This document shows, piece after piece, positions 28,814-54,972 of a DNA stretch of 64,000 nucleotides; the first letter of the stretch is position 1, and each line of letters starts with the position of its first letter. The notes under the pieces were generated by a model, which worked only from the letters and a program-made list of their open reading frames with translations, searched no databases and had not been told where the DNA came from. This DNA is from Paulinella micropora (Eukaryota > Cercozoa > Imbricatea > Euglyphida). A program made the position numbers and the translations under genes. The stretch spans positions 223,221-287,220 of the forward strand of contig BJOX01000030.1 of the NCBI GenBank assembly GCA_009731375.1, read 5' to 3'.

Positions 28814-30060
28814 GCCCTTCGCTCTACAGTAATAGGACAGCCATGTGAAAAGAACGATATAGACAATATGCTTACTTGTTATAGGGGATGGTCACAAAGG
28901 AAACCTTGTGAGGAACCGTGCCTAAAAAAATATGTCAAAGGTGGATCTATCATAAATATAATATTATCGATAGGCAGGAACGTTACCTTTGTTTTGGGTA
29001 GGCGTAGGCTCTGTATTAGAAGACATTGCACTTTTAGGTTTGGTTGCAACTCTGATTGTGATAGTTCAGAGGCGGTTTTTAGGTTGCGGTAACGACTTCG
29101 CATTGGTCCAAAAAGGCTGATCCGAGCCCAAAATTCTGGATCATGGGTCCACAAAAACATGATCGGTCCCAATAACTTCGAGGCAGAATAAACGGTTTCT
29201 GCATTTCTCGAAAAACAGCGTGATCGGACCCGCACGTCCGGAGCAAAAGAAACAGTTGGAAATTTCCCGCTTGGAACAAAATGACTGGTGTATAGGCGTT
29301 ACACATCACTTCAAGTTCTTCTGTGTGTCTGCACCCCCTATATATATATATTTTCTGATAGATCTCTTCGAGTACTATCAGAATCTCTAAAAATATCTCA
29401 AAATCTCGGAGTTTTTAGAAGAAACAACCACCTGCCATGATTGTTTTAGCAATAGCTGGGCCTGCCCGGCGTGCCACCTGACATCTGATTTTATACGTTT
29501 TATGCTACATTGTCAAATATCAAATGTCAGACATTTCTGACATTTGATAGTAAGCAAATACCTAAAATACGCCATGAGGTTATGATCAGGCATTAGAAAA
29601 AAATACAACAGACCTATCGACAAACCCAAAATTTGAAAACAGGTTGCAACCCGTTTTCAAATTTTGGGTTGCAACCCATTTTTCAAAAAGCCTTGGCTGT
29701 ATCATAATTTGCCCTTCCTTGAATATTAGAAATGCCTTCAACTGCTTCAAGGATAAACACCCTTCAGCTATTTTCGTTTATTATCAATCAGTGATTTCCT
29801 TTATCTCTTGTGTTATAGCTCTGGCTGGGCAACCGATGCATAGTCGCCAATATGCTTTCTGTGCCGAATGTTTTCCATGTGATGGAGACAAGAAAGATAA
29901 ATACAAAAACATTAGTACACTCCATTCATTCTTTTTGCTTTAGTTTCTTATTCCTTATCTTATTTCTCTTTTATGCCGGTTTCTAGAGTAGATCAGCAGA
30001 TTCCATACTGTCTATGAGAAGATAATGTAGCTTGCTAGCTGGCAGCGTGTGTACGAGTCG
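28814..30060. other. Unique sequence without a recognised gene
   Basis: Contains only short frames without domain or splice support. Notable features are the palindrome at 29,623-29,670 and a few TA repeats near 29,340. Confidence 0.5.
29623..29670. repeat. 48-bp near-perfect palindrome
   Basis: AACCCAAAATTTGAAAAC (29,623-29,640) is followed by AGGTTGCAACCC, itself almost self-complementary, and then the exact inverse of the first arm (29,653-29,670). Only one base pair is mismatched, so it can form a cruciform in DNA or a hairpin in RNA. Confidence 0.95.
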
Positions 30061-30117
30061 GAGAATTCGAAGCAAACAATCGTTTGTTTTTGCTGTGCAC
30101 CTCTACTTTGAACAAAA

Positions 30118-32674
30118 GTGCATATGGTCCTTGGGGTACCACAGAACAGATACTTGCACACAGTGTTCCTGCCTGGGCGCCAAGTGGGCTTCAAGATAGA
30201 CATCGACTGCAAGGTAGGGGAAGACTTCAACGAATCAGCCAAGATCGAGTGCGCACAGCGCATGTTTGATAACCTGTACGAGGAGATCAAGCAGCAGCTT
30301 GAGTATATGGAAATCTACGATTATGTCCTGCGACTTCCTTGTCTGTTCGGATTACAACGTACCAGAGAAGATCTCCCTGCATGTCCACTGTGACAAGATC
30401 TTTTTCTACAGCATCAAGCACCTCAGCGCCTTCATCGACATGATCAAGCGCAGCTCTGCTATCATCGTCGAGCTGGAAAAATTGGATAGACTCGATGCCC
30501 TTCAGACCCAACCGCTCTCTCAAGCTATCTCTGCAGCGCAACTCTGAGCAGAGGCGGCCCATGGCAGTGGACAAGGACATAGGTATGGGAGCCTCGATGG
30601 AGGTCAGTGAGGAACAGGCTGTCAGCATTGGTATGGCCTACAAACCTGACTCGTACTTCCCCATGGATAGGATCAATGTGAGGTACGTGATGATACACCA
30701 GAGAGCGCTTCGGAACTTATCATCAAAAAGTCACTCATCGAGGCTTCTGGAGGGAGCTATCAACGTGACCAAGTGCAAGAATATCCCTGGCAAATTCTGG
30801 GTTGTCTTCGAGAGAAACAAATCGCGTCGATGTGTCGTGTCCCAGGACAAGAAGCACACGGGCGGAAACGACTGCAAGCAAGGACTTAATGCTACAGTGG
30901 ACGTGGCCAACGATAGATTCATCAAGTGACCTGCCAACTTTGCGAAGAATCTGTACATGTGCCCATCATAGACGAGGAGGGAGAGTTGAAGGAGGCAGGG
31001 GAAGGTGCCGTAGAGGTCCCTGATGACATCAACGCTTGCATACTCACGCCCTGTCTCGGTGCACTCTTTGAAAAGCTCCGCAAAGCATCTACACCCCTCG
31101 TGTCTGGCGATCCTGAGTGCGAGGTAGGGGATGAGCTCCCTACCAAGTCTATCAGGGAGCATATACATGAAGTCTTCCGAATCGACTACAAGGAGGAAGC
31201 TGTCATCTACTTCAACAACTACAAGTCAAAGGCAATGGTGGTGCTCAAGCCCAAGAAGAGGAGCAAGAAGAAGGCCAGAACGAATGAGTCGCGAGTGAAC
31301 AAGAGGGAGTTGCTGGTGCGCTACAGAAGAACATGACCAGTTCTATAACCTTGTCACCGACTACCTAAATGACTACTGCTGCGATATCACCGAACAGAGA
31401 TTTGTAGCTGTTTACGACAGCGTCCTTCGTAAGTGGTGCTTTCATCCTCTGCAAAACTGGACCAAGGAGATCGACAGGACGTTCAGTCTTAACTTTCCTA
31501 ATACATCGACACACAAGGGATTCACTGTGTTAAGCGACGCACCTTCTACGCCGCGTGGATAAATGCCAAGAAGCACCGAACGTCTCCTACCTGCGACAAC
31601 TACTTCACAGTGCGATGAGGAATGGCCGAAGATAATCAACCTCTTCACTGATCTCGCCTATTCATGCAAGAGATTCAAGAACGCAATGGAGGGAATGGAG
31701 GACCAGCTGGATTCCCACCGCCTCGACGTAGCGGCCTACCTGCGCTACCTGAAGGATATTATTTGTGGTAGGAGCACCGAGCGCTACAACTACCTGCAGC
31801 GCTGGATCTACCAAGTACTGGTCAACAAGAAAAAGCAGGAGAGTGCCATTGTTCTAGTCGGTGAACAAGGCATCGGGAAGAGCACGCTGGGTAAGATCCT
31901 AGGCAACGTGATTGGCAGCAACGCTTTCTTTGTCTTTAACAAGGCCTCAGTCATCACGGGAGAGTTCAATGATCATCTCCAATGCAAGCTCCTCGGCGTG
32001 TGGGAGAAGGCGGTCCATTCTTCTGACAAGAAGTGCGTTAGCGTATTCAAGGACATCTCAGCAGCAACTCCATTTTGATCTATAAGAAGTTCCACTCACA
32101 GTACACTGTCAAGAACAACCTGGCTCTTCTTTTCACTAGGAACAGCATCCGAACCATTTGCACGAGCGAACGAACCCGCACTATGCTTTTTACAATGTTA
32201 CACGCAACATGGAGCCGGAAAAAGCGTAATTACTTCAAACGTGTGCACGACATCGACCCGCTCTTCATTGCCTGGTTCTAGTACTACGATTTCCCTGAAG
32301 AGCTGAAGCAGATCGACTTGCGGCTAGACTTGCCCAGGGACAACAACGACCTTCACTTCCAGATCGCGCTCGTGTCCGCTCCCTTCCACGTACAGTTTAT
32401 ATACGAGATCCTCGACCAACAGTATTTCGGCAGCTTCGCCGCTCATGCCACCTTCGATGAATGGCAGAATGTCTACGTACGCTGGGCCGCCGAGAAGAGG
32501 CTGCGTAACCCTTATGTCAATGTTATTGTCTTCCTCGCCGATCTGGCCATCCACACCCTCTGGGACAGCACCGTCAACAGGCTCGCCGGCGGAGAGATTG
32601 CAGGGCGTGACCGACAGATTGAGAAGTTCAAGTCGGACTCCGCGCTAGTCAACCTCACCTGCAGAAATGACTAG
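30118..32674 (+). pseudogene. Endogenous large-DNA-virus primase-helicase remnant (D5-like, first copy)
   Basis: A series of overlapping, frame-shifted segments: 30118-30393, 30266-30547, 30495-30929, 30926-31336, 31563-32078, 32075-32281 and 32318-32674. The first segments carry an acidic IDID pair and a KISLHVHCD segment, suggesting an archaeo-eukaryotic primase fold. The 31563-32078 segment carries Walker A GEQGIGKST (31,860-31,886) of an SF3 helicase. D5-type primase-helicases replicate the genomes of nucleocytoplasmic large DNA viruses and relatives. Stops and frameshifts every few hundred bases show it is not functional, unless the assembly has many indel errors. No introns are seen, unlike the neighbouring host genes. 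Confidence 0.75.
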
Positions 32675-32699
32675 ACAAATTCACCCTCCGGCGTAAGGG

Positions 32700-33459
32700 A
32701 ATAGTCCACTGTGTGTCCTCTCCTCACACGCTTCTACCTCCTCATTTTGGGCGGAGGAGGGGCAATTGCAAGGTTTTCTTTAAATTCCTTGATAGCGGGC
32801 AGTGCCACGTCCCGCCAGTAGTCCTCATTAAACTTTACCACTGTCACGTCGATGTATTAATTAACATACTGTTTGAAATAACGAGGACGGTAACGCACAA
32901 AGTACATCTCTGAAGCCTGTAACTGCCATCTAGCATTGTAGCTGTGGGTAGTAGATAGCTGGTGCTTCCCCTTGTTTATTCTCAAGGTCCGGGTTCCAGT
33001 ACGGACACTTCACTTCCACCAGGACCGGCTTGTGCATTGAAACACCATCCGGTGTAGCACCGATCCAGTCTATCGCCTCGATCAGCCTAAAGCCTAGCAC
33101 GAAGTCGCAAGACTTTTCCATTAGCTTGTTACCTGTCACTCGCTCGTACACTTGCAAGGCCCTTGCCTCGTGACTATTGCCATGCCTCGTTGCCTCGTTG
33201 CCTTCGAAGGGCTCTGTCATGTTGTATTTCCTTCTTGCCAACTCCAGTCTGTTGACGTACTTGTTGATGCCTAGTATACTAGATACGTCTGTGGCAGTGA
33301 TGCATCGCCTACGCTCCTGCATGCCTGCTCATTGCCAAACTCCAGCCTCCGTCGTGCGTACAAGAAAGTAGTTTCCTGGCACGGCTGTGTACATGCTTCT
33401 ATGTCCACTCGCGCTTCGATTGTCATGATTATGACTACTTTATGTACTACTTGAAACAT
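32700..33459 (-). pseudogene. Endogenous viral YqaJ-like exonuclease remnant
   Basis: Three frame-shifted pieces on the minus strand: 33,459-33,271, 33,322-32,930 and about 32,930-32,700. The middle piece has the family signature: a TATDVSSILGINKY start, RHGNSHEARAL, GATPDG and LVEVKCPY, which supplies acidic and Lys residues of the lambda-exonuclease-like PD-(D/E)xK fold. YqaJ-type nucleases act in viral recombination and replication. It lies between two primase-helicase remnants on the opposite strand, a compact arrangement typical of a viral replication cluster. Confidence 0.75.
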
Positions 33460-33500
33460 GCAAGAAAAAAATCGTCTATTCTAATATAACAACCTCAGGA

Positions 33501-35940
33501 ATGTCGGTGCTTACATTACTACACCAACGACTCGATAAACTCCGCTTGCAACAGATCAGTTGTCTCAGCGTGCTCAGTCCACAAGAGGAAAAGTTGGTAG
33601 AGGACCTCCTCAAAGAATGCGTGCGCACACGCACCAAAGTCAACTATAAAGCCAACCCTGATAACCCGGAGTGCAGAATTAACGGCAGGTGCTCTGTCGG
33701 GAACGCTCCTGGCTGGATAGCCAGGCTAGTGGCAGGTGAGATATATTCTTTCCTCGACGTTGAGAACGCCGCTGTGACTACTCTCGTGGAGCTGCCTTAC
33801 AGTCACTCGGTAGTAGTGCCTCCCTTCTTACGCCAATTTGCGAGTAGGGAAGGACGCACCCTCAGTTGCCAAGAAAAGCTTCAACGCTGTCCTCAATTGG
33901 CACTCCATCGAGGAAATCTACTGCCCTCTTATGCTCGAGTGGTGCGAGGCCTGCAGGTCCTTCATACGCAACCTGAAATGCTGTGCAGCCTTTGCGGATG
34001 TCTGGCAGCTCACAGAAAAGAAGGAAACAAACAGAGACGGCACGTTCGTCTCCTATTTGTACCAGAGATACGAGCGGAAATGTATGTTGGCTGCTTGCGA
34101 GTTCCTCAAGCAGAAAGGCTACCGCATCGGCGTCTGGAAACACGATTGCATCTAGGTTGAAACTACTTTTACCCCGGAGGTGGTCGCACACATTACAGAG
34201 CACATCTTTGAACGGACCGAGCTGCATGGCTCGTTGCACTTCGGAAGACCTCTGCCCACCAAGCGAGATATTGAGCTATATTATGGGCCCAAGAACCTCT
34301 CCATGCTCCCCAACGATGAAGAGCATTGCAGGCACCTCCTAGCCATAGCGGGTAAGGAAAGTAAGCACATACGGTTCGCAGGCAATGTGTTTGTGCCAGC
34401 CGCACGATTCCCGGCGTCTATGAGTCACAATGCAACTGCCGCGAATACATCAACCAAACCCTCGCCAACGAAACGTGCTGTGTCCTCGGCAACGCCAACT
34501 TGGACAAGCTCGAAAAGTGGTTCGAGACGGTCACACACCCTTTCTTCCCACTCCGCACAGCTAGTGAGATGCGCAGCGACTGGATAAGCTTCCGCACCAC
34601 AACCTTCAACACCTCCGCCGTCTCCCTGCACCCCTACAGCGAACTAGCCGAAGCGCCCTTCACTGACCATTTCTATGACATGGACGTTTAAGGAATGGAG
34701 CGCGCCGCGCCCCTCTGGGACAAGCTCCTCAAGACACAGCTTAGTGAGAGCATGTACGACACCTTTGAGATTCTACTGGGCAGGCTGCAGTTCCCCGTCG
34801 GCCGGCATGACAACTGGCAGGTCATGCCCTTCATGCAGGGCCATGCCGGTACTGGCAAAGGGACCGTCATACAGGTCTTGTGCGCCATGAAGCCCCGTGG
34901 TAAGGTCGGGGCCATCACTTCCAACACCGAGAGGGGCTTCGGCCTCTCCGCGCTCTTCAACAAGGAACTCATTGTCATTCCGGACCTCCCAACCAACTTT
35001 GCAAGCGTCATCGAGCAGTCCATGATGCAGTCCATCGTTTCCGGGGAGTCAGTGTCTGTCGCTACCAAGAACAAGACAGTCTCTTCGGAACACGTCTGGA
35101 CCGTACCCATCATCATCGCCGCCAACTATATCCTTAACTACAGAGACAACCAGGGCCAATGGAAACGGCGCGTCTCGCTCTTCTTTTTCAACAACAAGGT
35201 GGAAAAGTCACAGTCGGATTTCCCCAACAGGATCATTTCTTCTCACTGTTCTGCCGCAGCTGTCTTGATGCGGCAGTCCTTCTTCTCAGCAACGACTTTG
35301 GGGTCGTCAGCGACGAAGGGCACGTGACCAAGTAGATAGAGTTCTCTACCGCGTTTGGCAAGTACCTCAAGGAAGACCTGCGGCAGTTCCACACCAGGGT
35401 CGACGATATCGGCGATACCGCCCTCCGCCGTGCAGGCTACGAGGTTTTCCGTGCACAGCTGCGGCAGAACAGTGAGAAGAAGGACGGCCGCATCAACTAC
35501 TGCCAGTTCTGCCCTCGACAAGCACAGGAACTAGGGCACGAGTGCAACCTGTCCTGCGAACAACATATTTGCTACTACAACAAGTGCAAGAGGCACGCTG
35601 GCTCCAAGCGGTGCAAGACCTATGGCATCCTGCACTTGGCTTTACAATCAGGGCCAGCTTTGGCTCCCTGTCCAACTGCGCCTTTTGCATCAAGCGCGTG
35701 CCCAAGCTGGTCTGTGTGTGGGACGCCTCGGGCGCCAGCAAGAAGACCGAGGAGCTCGGCAAGACCTCGGCGCTGCCCGGCTGGGAAGGCGGGTGCTTCG
35801 CGCCCGACGAGCTGGACGACGAGCCCGGGCCCAGCAACAGGCAGCTGCACATCGCCAACGCCCCACACAGTGCCGAAGCCGACCTGCGCCAGCAGCACGC
35901 GTGGGAAGAAGAAGTTGAAGCTCTGCTCAGGGACATTTGA
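33501..35940 (+). pseudogene. Endogenous large-DNA-virus SF3 helicase remnant (second, distinct copy)
   Basis: Frame-shifted segments: 33501-34160 (two frames), 33838-34155, 34180-34400, about 34400-34691, 34695-35270, 35337-35640 and 35542-35940. The 34,695 segment has Walker A GHAGTGKGT (34,839-34,865), followed by LIVIPDLP (Walker B-like region) and a PIIIAANY sensor-like segment of an SF3 helicase. A Cys/His-rich stretch follows near 35,500-35,600. It differs from the first copy in sequence around Walker A, so this is a second gene and not a tandem duplicate. GC content rises toward 35.9 kb, where a gap begins. Confidence 0.75.
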
Positions 35941-35950
35941 AGCCAGCACC

Positions 35951-36157
35951 NNNNNNNNNNNNNNNNNNNNNNNNNNNNNNNNNNNNNNNNNNNNNNNNNN
36001 NNNNNNNNNNNNNNNNNNNNNNNNNNNNNNNNNNNNNNNNNNNNNNNNNNNNNNNNNNNNNNNNNNNNNNNNNNNNNNNNNNNNNNNNNNNNNNNNNNNN
36101 NNNNNNNNNNNNNNNNNNNNNNNNNNNNNNNNNNNNNNNNNNNNNNNNNNNNNNNNN
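35951..36157. other. Assembly gap (207 N)
   Basis: Separates the viral block from the next host gene. The right edge is a CT-rich intron-like sequence. Confidence 1.
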
Positions 36158-36306
36158 ACCCACCCTCTTCCTTTCTCCCTCCAATCCTCCTAATGCTATC
36201 TGTGTCTATCTCAATCTCTCTATCTCTACCTCTCTATTTCTATTTATCACTCTTCTTCATTTTCTCTCTCTTTCTATCTCTCTCTCTCCGTGCATCTCTC
36301 AAATAG

Positions 36307-41136
<4,830 letters not shown>

Positions 41137-41139
41137 TGA

Positions 41140-41851
41140 TTAAAGTATTCTTTTCGACGTTCTTCGCCCTCCCTTAGTACTAGCTTGGGCTTGGCTCCTG
41201 CCTACTAGTTTCTGCGCGCGTTTTCTCTCCGCCACGCAGAAACACAAAGTCACTGTTGTGTACTTCCAACGTAATTGACCTCGCTGGCGCCCTTGGCGGG
41301 GGCGCGTGGATGTGCACGCGGGGTTTGTACACAAACAAGTAGGCTTCTTCGCTCTCGCCGGCAGGCTGCGACCCCGGCACGGTGTGCCCGCGGGCGCGCT
41401 GGCGCCGGCCACCCGCTCGCAGGGAGTCCCGGCCGCCGCCGCTGCTGGTTTCTTTGGCCAGCTGGATCGGGAGTGGCGGGGATCAGCTGATGCGGCCGGG
41501 CTTGGCAACTTCTTTGTCCTCTTCCTGGCCGCTGCTGCTGCTGTAACCGTGCAACGACCTGAGCTCCTCGCAGGTTTGTTGGTGTGAGGGCAGCAGCGTC
41601 CAATGCAGTGACGCCCGGCACTTTTTGAGCTCCGCCACGCATTCTGGGTTGTTGGGCGCCATGTCCCGGGCGCCACGACCCCCGACGCGTCCTGCAGCGC
41701 CTTCCCGACCGCCCAGACCCAAAAAATCTCTCCCTTGGGGACATTCATGCCTGCGCAACCCGCCGACCCCCACACAGGACTTCTTTTGTGTGTGTACGTG
41801 TGTCAGCCTTGAAGCAAGGGAGGCAGGAGAGGGGGTGTGAGCGCGACACAA
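41140..41851 (-). CDS. Doubtful GC-rich ORF region, product unknown
   Basis: A GC-rich block with long overlapping frames on both strands. The longest minus-strand frame is 41,140-41,775 (211 codons, Ala/Arg/Thr/Pro-rich). A second starts MAPNNPECVAELKKC and a third contains EEAYLFVYKPRVHIHAPPP. No family is recognised and no splice structure settles which frame is real; GC-rich DNA often has long chance frames. It is convergent with the gene ending at 41,136. Confidence 0.25.
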
Positions 41852-42233
41852 AATAAAGAGAAAGAGTTGAGAGGAGGGGCGGGGGGGGGGGGGGGAAAAA
41901 AAAAAAAAAAAAGGGGGGGGGGGGGGGGGGGGGAAAAGGGGGGGGGGGGNNNNNNNNNNNNNNNNNNNNNNNNNNNNNNNNNNNNNNNNNNNNNNNNNNN
42001 NNNNNNNNNNNNNNNNNNNNNNNNNNNNNNNNNNNNNNNNNNNNNNNNNNNNNNNNNNNNNNNNNNNNNNNNNNNNNNNNNNNNNNNNNNNNNNNNNNNN
42101 NNNNNNNNNNNNNAAACCCCCCCCCCCCCTTTTTTTTTTCTCTTGGCTCTGGTACTAATACTATTAATAAGAAAAAGGCCAAAGGACTTGTAGATTCTTC
42201 ACCCCTTCGCGCTGCCTGCTCTCGACCCCCAAA

Positions 42234-43102
42234 ATGTCTGCTCCTTCGCTCCAGCCGGGTTGGTCTCTGGTTGTCGTGGACATGCAGAACGACTTTATGC
42301 ACCCACGTGGATCACTGTGTGTTGGGAAAGAAGACACAAGAGAAACTTGTATCAATAATGTGCGCCAGCTGGTGCAGACTCCTGGCTGGGTCTAGTGGTG
42401 TTCACGCGCAACAAACACCCCGCTCAGTGCGCAGAAGCCAAAGTTTTAAAACCTGGCCACGTATCCTTTGCCAGTTCGATTTATCACTCTTTGGATGACT
42501 CAAAGCAACAGTCAGCGCAAGGCGGCGATCAGATTTCTGAGTATAAAGTCATTGTCGACGGCGATGCTGTGAAGCAAATTCCCAAGTCTGTGTGCTATCT
42601 CTTTGAGGAACGCGTCCTCCCGCCGGGGCAAACAGCGGAAAAGGCAAAAGTGACAAAGTGGAATGTTAACAAGCAAGAGCTGTGGCCTGACCACTGCGTT
42701 ATGGGCGACTGGGGCTCGGACGTCGTGGACGAGCTGCGCGACGTAGCCCCCGCGTTTAAGCCAGGGGCAAGAGTGCCAGAGCCGGCGTTGAATTATTTAA
42801 CTTATATGATTGCTACCATCCTGGAAAGAGGCACGCTTCGCCTACCTACCGGGGCCTCGAGAAACCGGACAACGTTTTTTGATAAAGGCACGGACCGCAA
42901 ATATGACGCGTATTCCTCCATTTTTGAGAATGCGGAAGCTATTGTTGAGCAACAGCCAAGCGGGCAGGAGCAAGGGCAGAAGCGAAAAAGGGAGGTTCTG
43001 AACCAGAACCCCTGGAGCATCGCCTCGCGCAACTGCACTTTGACGCAAGTACTACAAGGTCAGGGAATCAGCAACGTCTGCGTGGTCGGAGTCCGCCGGT
43101 AA
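42234..43102 (+). pseudogene. Nicotinamidase/isochorismatase-like gene, frameshifted and truncated
   Basis: Isochorismatase-family hydrolases such as nicotinamidase act in NAD salvage. Frame one (42,234-42,395) starts MSAPSLQPGW and has the VVVDMQNDF motif with the catalytic Asp, then hits TAG at 42,393. A different frame (about 42,396-43,102) continues the family pattern: VVFTRNKHP, HVSFAS, WPDHCVMGDWG and FFDKGTDRKYDAYS with the catalytic Lys. It stops at VCVVGVRR, just before the position of the catalytic Cys. One base change in length near 42,390 would explain the frame break, so it is either a real lesion or an assembly error. A GTAACA donor at 43,099 would be possible, but I found no downstream exon with the Cys motif. 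Confidence 0.8.
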
Positions 43103-43169
43103 CAATAGACTCGTGGGAAACGACACAAACAAAGAATTGGGGCCCATGTACACCTGTCTGGCGCATGAG

Positions 43170-43678
43170 TAGGGAGGAGGAGGAGGAGGAGGAAGAGGAG
43201 GAGGAGGAGGAAGAGGAGGAGGAGGAGGAGGAAGAGGAGGAGGAGGAGGAAGAGGAGGACCTGTATTCATTGTATACCAGCCTCGAATAAAAGAAGAAGA
43301 AGAAGAAGAAGAAGAAGAAGAAGAAGAAGAAGAAGAAGAAGAAGAAGAAGAAGAAGAAGAAGAAGAAGAAGAAGAAGAAAGAAGAAGAAAGAAGAAGAAG
43401 AGAAGAAGAAGAAGAAGAAGAAGAAGAAGAAGAAGAAGAAGAAGAAGAAGAAGAAAATAGAAGAAGAAGAAAATAGAAGAAGAAGAAAATAGAAGAAGAA
43501 GAAGAAGAAGAAGAAGAAGAAGAAGAAGAAGCGATGAAAAACCAGAAGAAAGATATAAAAAAGAGGACAGAAGAACCTGTATTTGTTGTACGGCGGTTTC
43601 AAAAGCGGGGAAGGCGCTATACGCTGCAACTGCCTTGTAATCAACCTACCCAAACGTAGTAGTGGTCGTAGTAGTAGC

Positions 43679-43735
<57 letters not shown>
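43170..43735. repeat. (GAG)n, (GAA)n and (AGT)n arrays
   Basis: Trinucleotide arrays after the nicotinamidase-like gene, separated by short unique pieces at 43,259-43,290 and 43,535-43,665. Two short open pieces (about 43,570-43,640 and 43,780-43,830) could be decayed exons but have no recognisable motif. Confidence 0.9.
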
Positions 43736-44010
43736 TCACTACGTTACCTTGATCATCTCTGTACTTGCTCACGATGTCAGAAGCTGGTTCTTGGCCGCCT
43801 TGAGCGCCACCAACGGCTTGTCTAAATCATATCATAACTATGACTGGAAACAGTTAATTGGCAACATCACCAAGCTTTGAGCTCAGCTTTCTTCATCAAT
43901 GGTTGTGCTATGTTAAAGCTGAAACTATAGTTTGAAAGCCCAGCACAAGAGCTTTAAAATGACGTATCTCAGCTTTTTCTTATATCCCATATTGATCGGG
44001 AAAAATCAGT

Positions 44011-44061
<51 letters not shown>

Positions 44062-44133
44062 GTAAATCTGCCTTGGAGTGCTGACTGTGACATATTTGAG
44101 GGAAATCCCGATGAAAAAACCTAGTCACACTTG

Positions 44134-51012
<6,879 letters not shown>

Positions 51013-51244
51013 AGAAGGGCTCCACCCCGATGAATGCTTAGTCTTAGACTAGACGGTTGTGTGAAATACTTCAGAATGGTTCCCCAAAGAATAGACCACA
51101 AAATTGACCAGGAAATAAACCGGTCTGAGCAAGGAAATATGGAGCGAATGGAGTTCCAGCAACCGCTTTCCAGGTTTTCACGGGTTCTACGGTCATGATC
51201 AAGCAGAAACAGGCAAGAGAGCAGAAAAACAACATACTGAGTAG

Positions 51245-53930
<2,686 letters not shown>

Positions 53931-54112
53931 TTTATCTGTCAATGTTACATAGTAGTAGTAGTAGTCTTATTGGAAGGAATATCATTTATCTGTCCATGTC
54001 ACCTACCTCTCAACTAGGCGTTCACTCATATGGTGAGTACGCTAGAATGCAACAACCAGTGTCAGTCAAGGTCTATTGCTGCTGTTATACATTTCTATCT
54101 ATCTATCTATCC

Positions 54113-54146
<34 letters not shown>

Positions 54147-54151
54147 TTATG

Positions 54152-54234
<83 letters not shown>

Positions 54235-54258
54235 CATTCTCTGTCTGTACTTAGATAG

Positions 54259-54423
54259 CAGAAGCATTTCTTCTGCTATTCTTGCATGTTGCGGCCGATC
54301 AAGCAAGTTCAGATGACAGGTAAAATACTGTCATAACCATGTATCTCTTCTTGGATGAAGAGAATAATTTGACAAATGGACTCGAAGGGAAGTGCCTTGA
54401 TATATTTTATACACTTTTCCATC

Positions 54424-54478
<55 letters not shown>

Positions 54479-54628
54479 CGCTCGCGGTACGTACGTAAAT
54501 CAGTAAATAACGATCTCTGTGAGAACATTAGTGAAAAAATAAGTGAATAAGTAAGTAAGCGTTCCCTCTGCTATTCTTGCATGCTGTGGCCGAGCAACCA
54601 AATTCAGATGACAGGTACGTCATACATT

Positions 54629-54676
<48 letters not shown>

Positions 54677-54885
54677 GCTATCTATCTATCTATACGTAAA
54701 TCAGTAAACAACGATCTCAGTGAGTATGCTAGAAAAAAAATAAGTGAATAAGTAAGAAAGGGTTCCTTCTGCTATTCTTGCATGCTGTGGCCGAGCAAGC
54801 AAATTCAGATGACAGGTCCGTCATACATTTCTATCTATCTATCTATCTATCCATCTATCTATCTATCTATCTATCTATCTATTTG

Positions 54886-54928
<43 letters not shown>

Positions 54929-54931
54929 CTG

Positions 54932-54972
<41 letters not shown>

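Noticed and set aside
41275-41840. Plus-strand GC-rich ORFs
   Set aside because: Chance open frames in GC-rich DNA; no motif, conflicting frames on both strands.
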